NCBI RefSeq assembly: GCF_900112595.1
Contig: NZ_FOMI01000010.1
Coordinates: forward strand, 101,784 to 165,783
Length of the DNA stretch: 64,000 nt
Direction of reading: 5' to 3'
Origin: Algibacter pectinivorans
Lineage (GTDB): Bacteria; Bacteroidota; Bacteroidia; Flavobacteriales; Flavobacteriaceae
Shown: positions 63,719 to 64,000 of the stretch, in pieces
Position numbering within the stretch: position 1 is the first letter of the stretch
Layout: each line of letters begins with the position of its first letter
Notes under the pieces: model-generated
Database searches by the model: none
Told to the model about the DNA's origin: nothing
The model's input: only the letters and a program-made list of their open reading frames with translations
Position numbers and translations under genes: made by a program

Positions 63719-64000
63719 TGACGTCCTGAAATAGCGTTACAGAATTAATAATTTAAAGGTAGTGATTTAAAATCACTACCTTTTTTGTTTTTATATTGTT
63801 TTCTTTTGACCTTATTTTGATTGTGCATTTCTTGTGGCGTCAACATATAATTAGATAAATGTGGTCTAAAATTATTATATATTTTTATGGTATTTTGAAC
63901 TAATTTAGTTTTAATTTCCAAATTGGTATTGTATTTATCAATTGCAAATTCTTGTTTTAACACACCATTAATCCGTTCTGCAATAGCATTTTCATAAGGG
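63719..64000. mobile_element. IS3-family element, one end, cut by the window edge
   Basis: The element end appears to begin near TGACGTCCTGAAATAGCG (63719), 13 bp after the DUF6952 stop, and continues past the right edge. Only the end and the 3' part of the transposase are visible, so the other terminal repeat cannot be checked. Confidence 0.6.
63745..64000 (-). CDS. IS3-family transposase (integrase core), C-terminal part
   Basis: About 85 codons of the C-terminus are visible on the minus strand, running in from the right edge. The frame from the edge reads YENAIAERINGVLKQEF followed by YNNFRPHLSN, a standard rve/IS3 ORFB ending (the N-A-x-x-E-R and N-x-x-R-P-H motifs). The catalytic DDE residues lie mostly outside the window. 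A GTG at 63963 would be an internal codon, not the start. Confidence 0.85.
   Translation of the reverse strand, partial: PYENAIAERINGVLKQEFAIDKYNTNLEIKTKLVQNTIKIYNNFRPHLSNYMLTPQEMHNQNKVKRKQYKNKKGSDFKSLPLNY

Overview
The window is AT-rich and reads as the chromosome of a member of the Flavobacteriaceae (Bacteroidota), probably marine. The evidence is SusC/SusD pairs controlled by an ECF sigma factor and a FecR protein, Bacteroidota-type -7 promoter boxes (TAnnTTTG) ahead of several genes, menaquinone genes, an NhaC Na+/H+ antiporter, and family-specific proteins (HYC_CC_PP, DUF2853, DUF6952, DUF805). The genus cannot be told from the sequence alone.

Layout. (1) 1-3834, minus: the N-terminal 1104 residues of a CusA/CzcA-type heavy-metal RND pump, which runs off the left edge, and a small HYC_CC_PP protein. 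(2) 4066-14180, minus: a regulated nutrient-uptake locus in the order ECF sigma, FecR anti-sigma, SusC with an STN signalling domain, SusD lipoprotein, metzincin-type zinc protease, DUF3347 protein, terminator. (3) 14963-33199: an 18.2 kb integrative and mobilizable element bounded by a 16-bp direct repeat. Its right copy is the last 16 bases of mnmE, the gene end that SGI1-type islands also use. From the mnmE side it carries a tyrosine integrase, an unknown membrane protein, an excisionase-like HTH protein, a Rep_3-type initiator with iterons, a primase-like Toprim protein, a MobC/relaxase module with a possible oriT, a large RNA-like nested hairpin with its own promoter and U-run, two unknown genes, a type I restriction-modification system (XRE, HsdM, HsdS, HsdR) with an Apea-like HEPN gene between M and S, and an AbiEii-type toxin-antitoxin pair. 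(4) 33184-43489: housekeeping genes mnmE, cvfB-like, DUF2853, menD, isochorismate synthase, a hotdog thioesterase, a GNAT enzyme, a nitronate monooxygenase-like enzyme and an RlmI-like methyltransferase. (5) 43655-46807: an overlapping, very AT-rich trio (deacetylase-like, FemAB-like, GNAT-like), probably for a surface glycan, followed by DUF805. (6) 47409-54919: dnaK, sdaA, panB, an RluA-family enzyme and an aldehyde dehydrogenase, with intergenic spaces full of dispersed repeats. (7) 54931-58865: an orphan histidine kinase with two paralogous membrane proteins, a CPBP protease-like protein and an Lrp regulator. (8) 59056-63705: a methionine gamma-lyase-like enzyme, NhaC, and a peroxiredoxin-thioredoxin-DUF6952 redox cluster. 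(9) 63719-64000: the end of an IS3-family element.

The strongest candidates for something undescribed are the nested-hairpin transcription unit at about 26375-26600 with the two unknown genes after it, and the HEPN gene inside the type I R-M locus. At a smaller scale, a short dispersed repeat has entered coding DNA twice: in frame in the RND pump and at the 3' end of dnaK, where it is flanked by a duplication of the gene's last codons.
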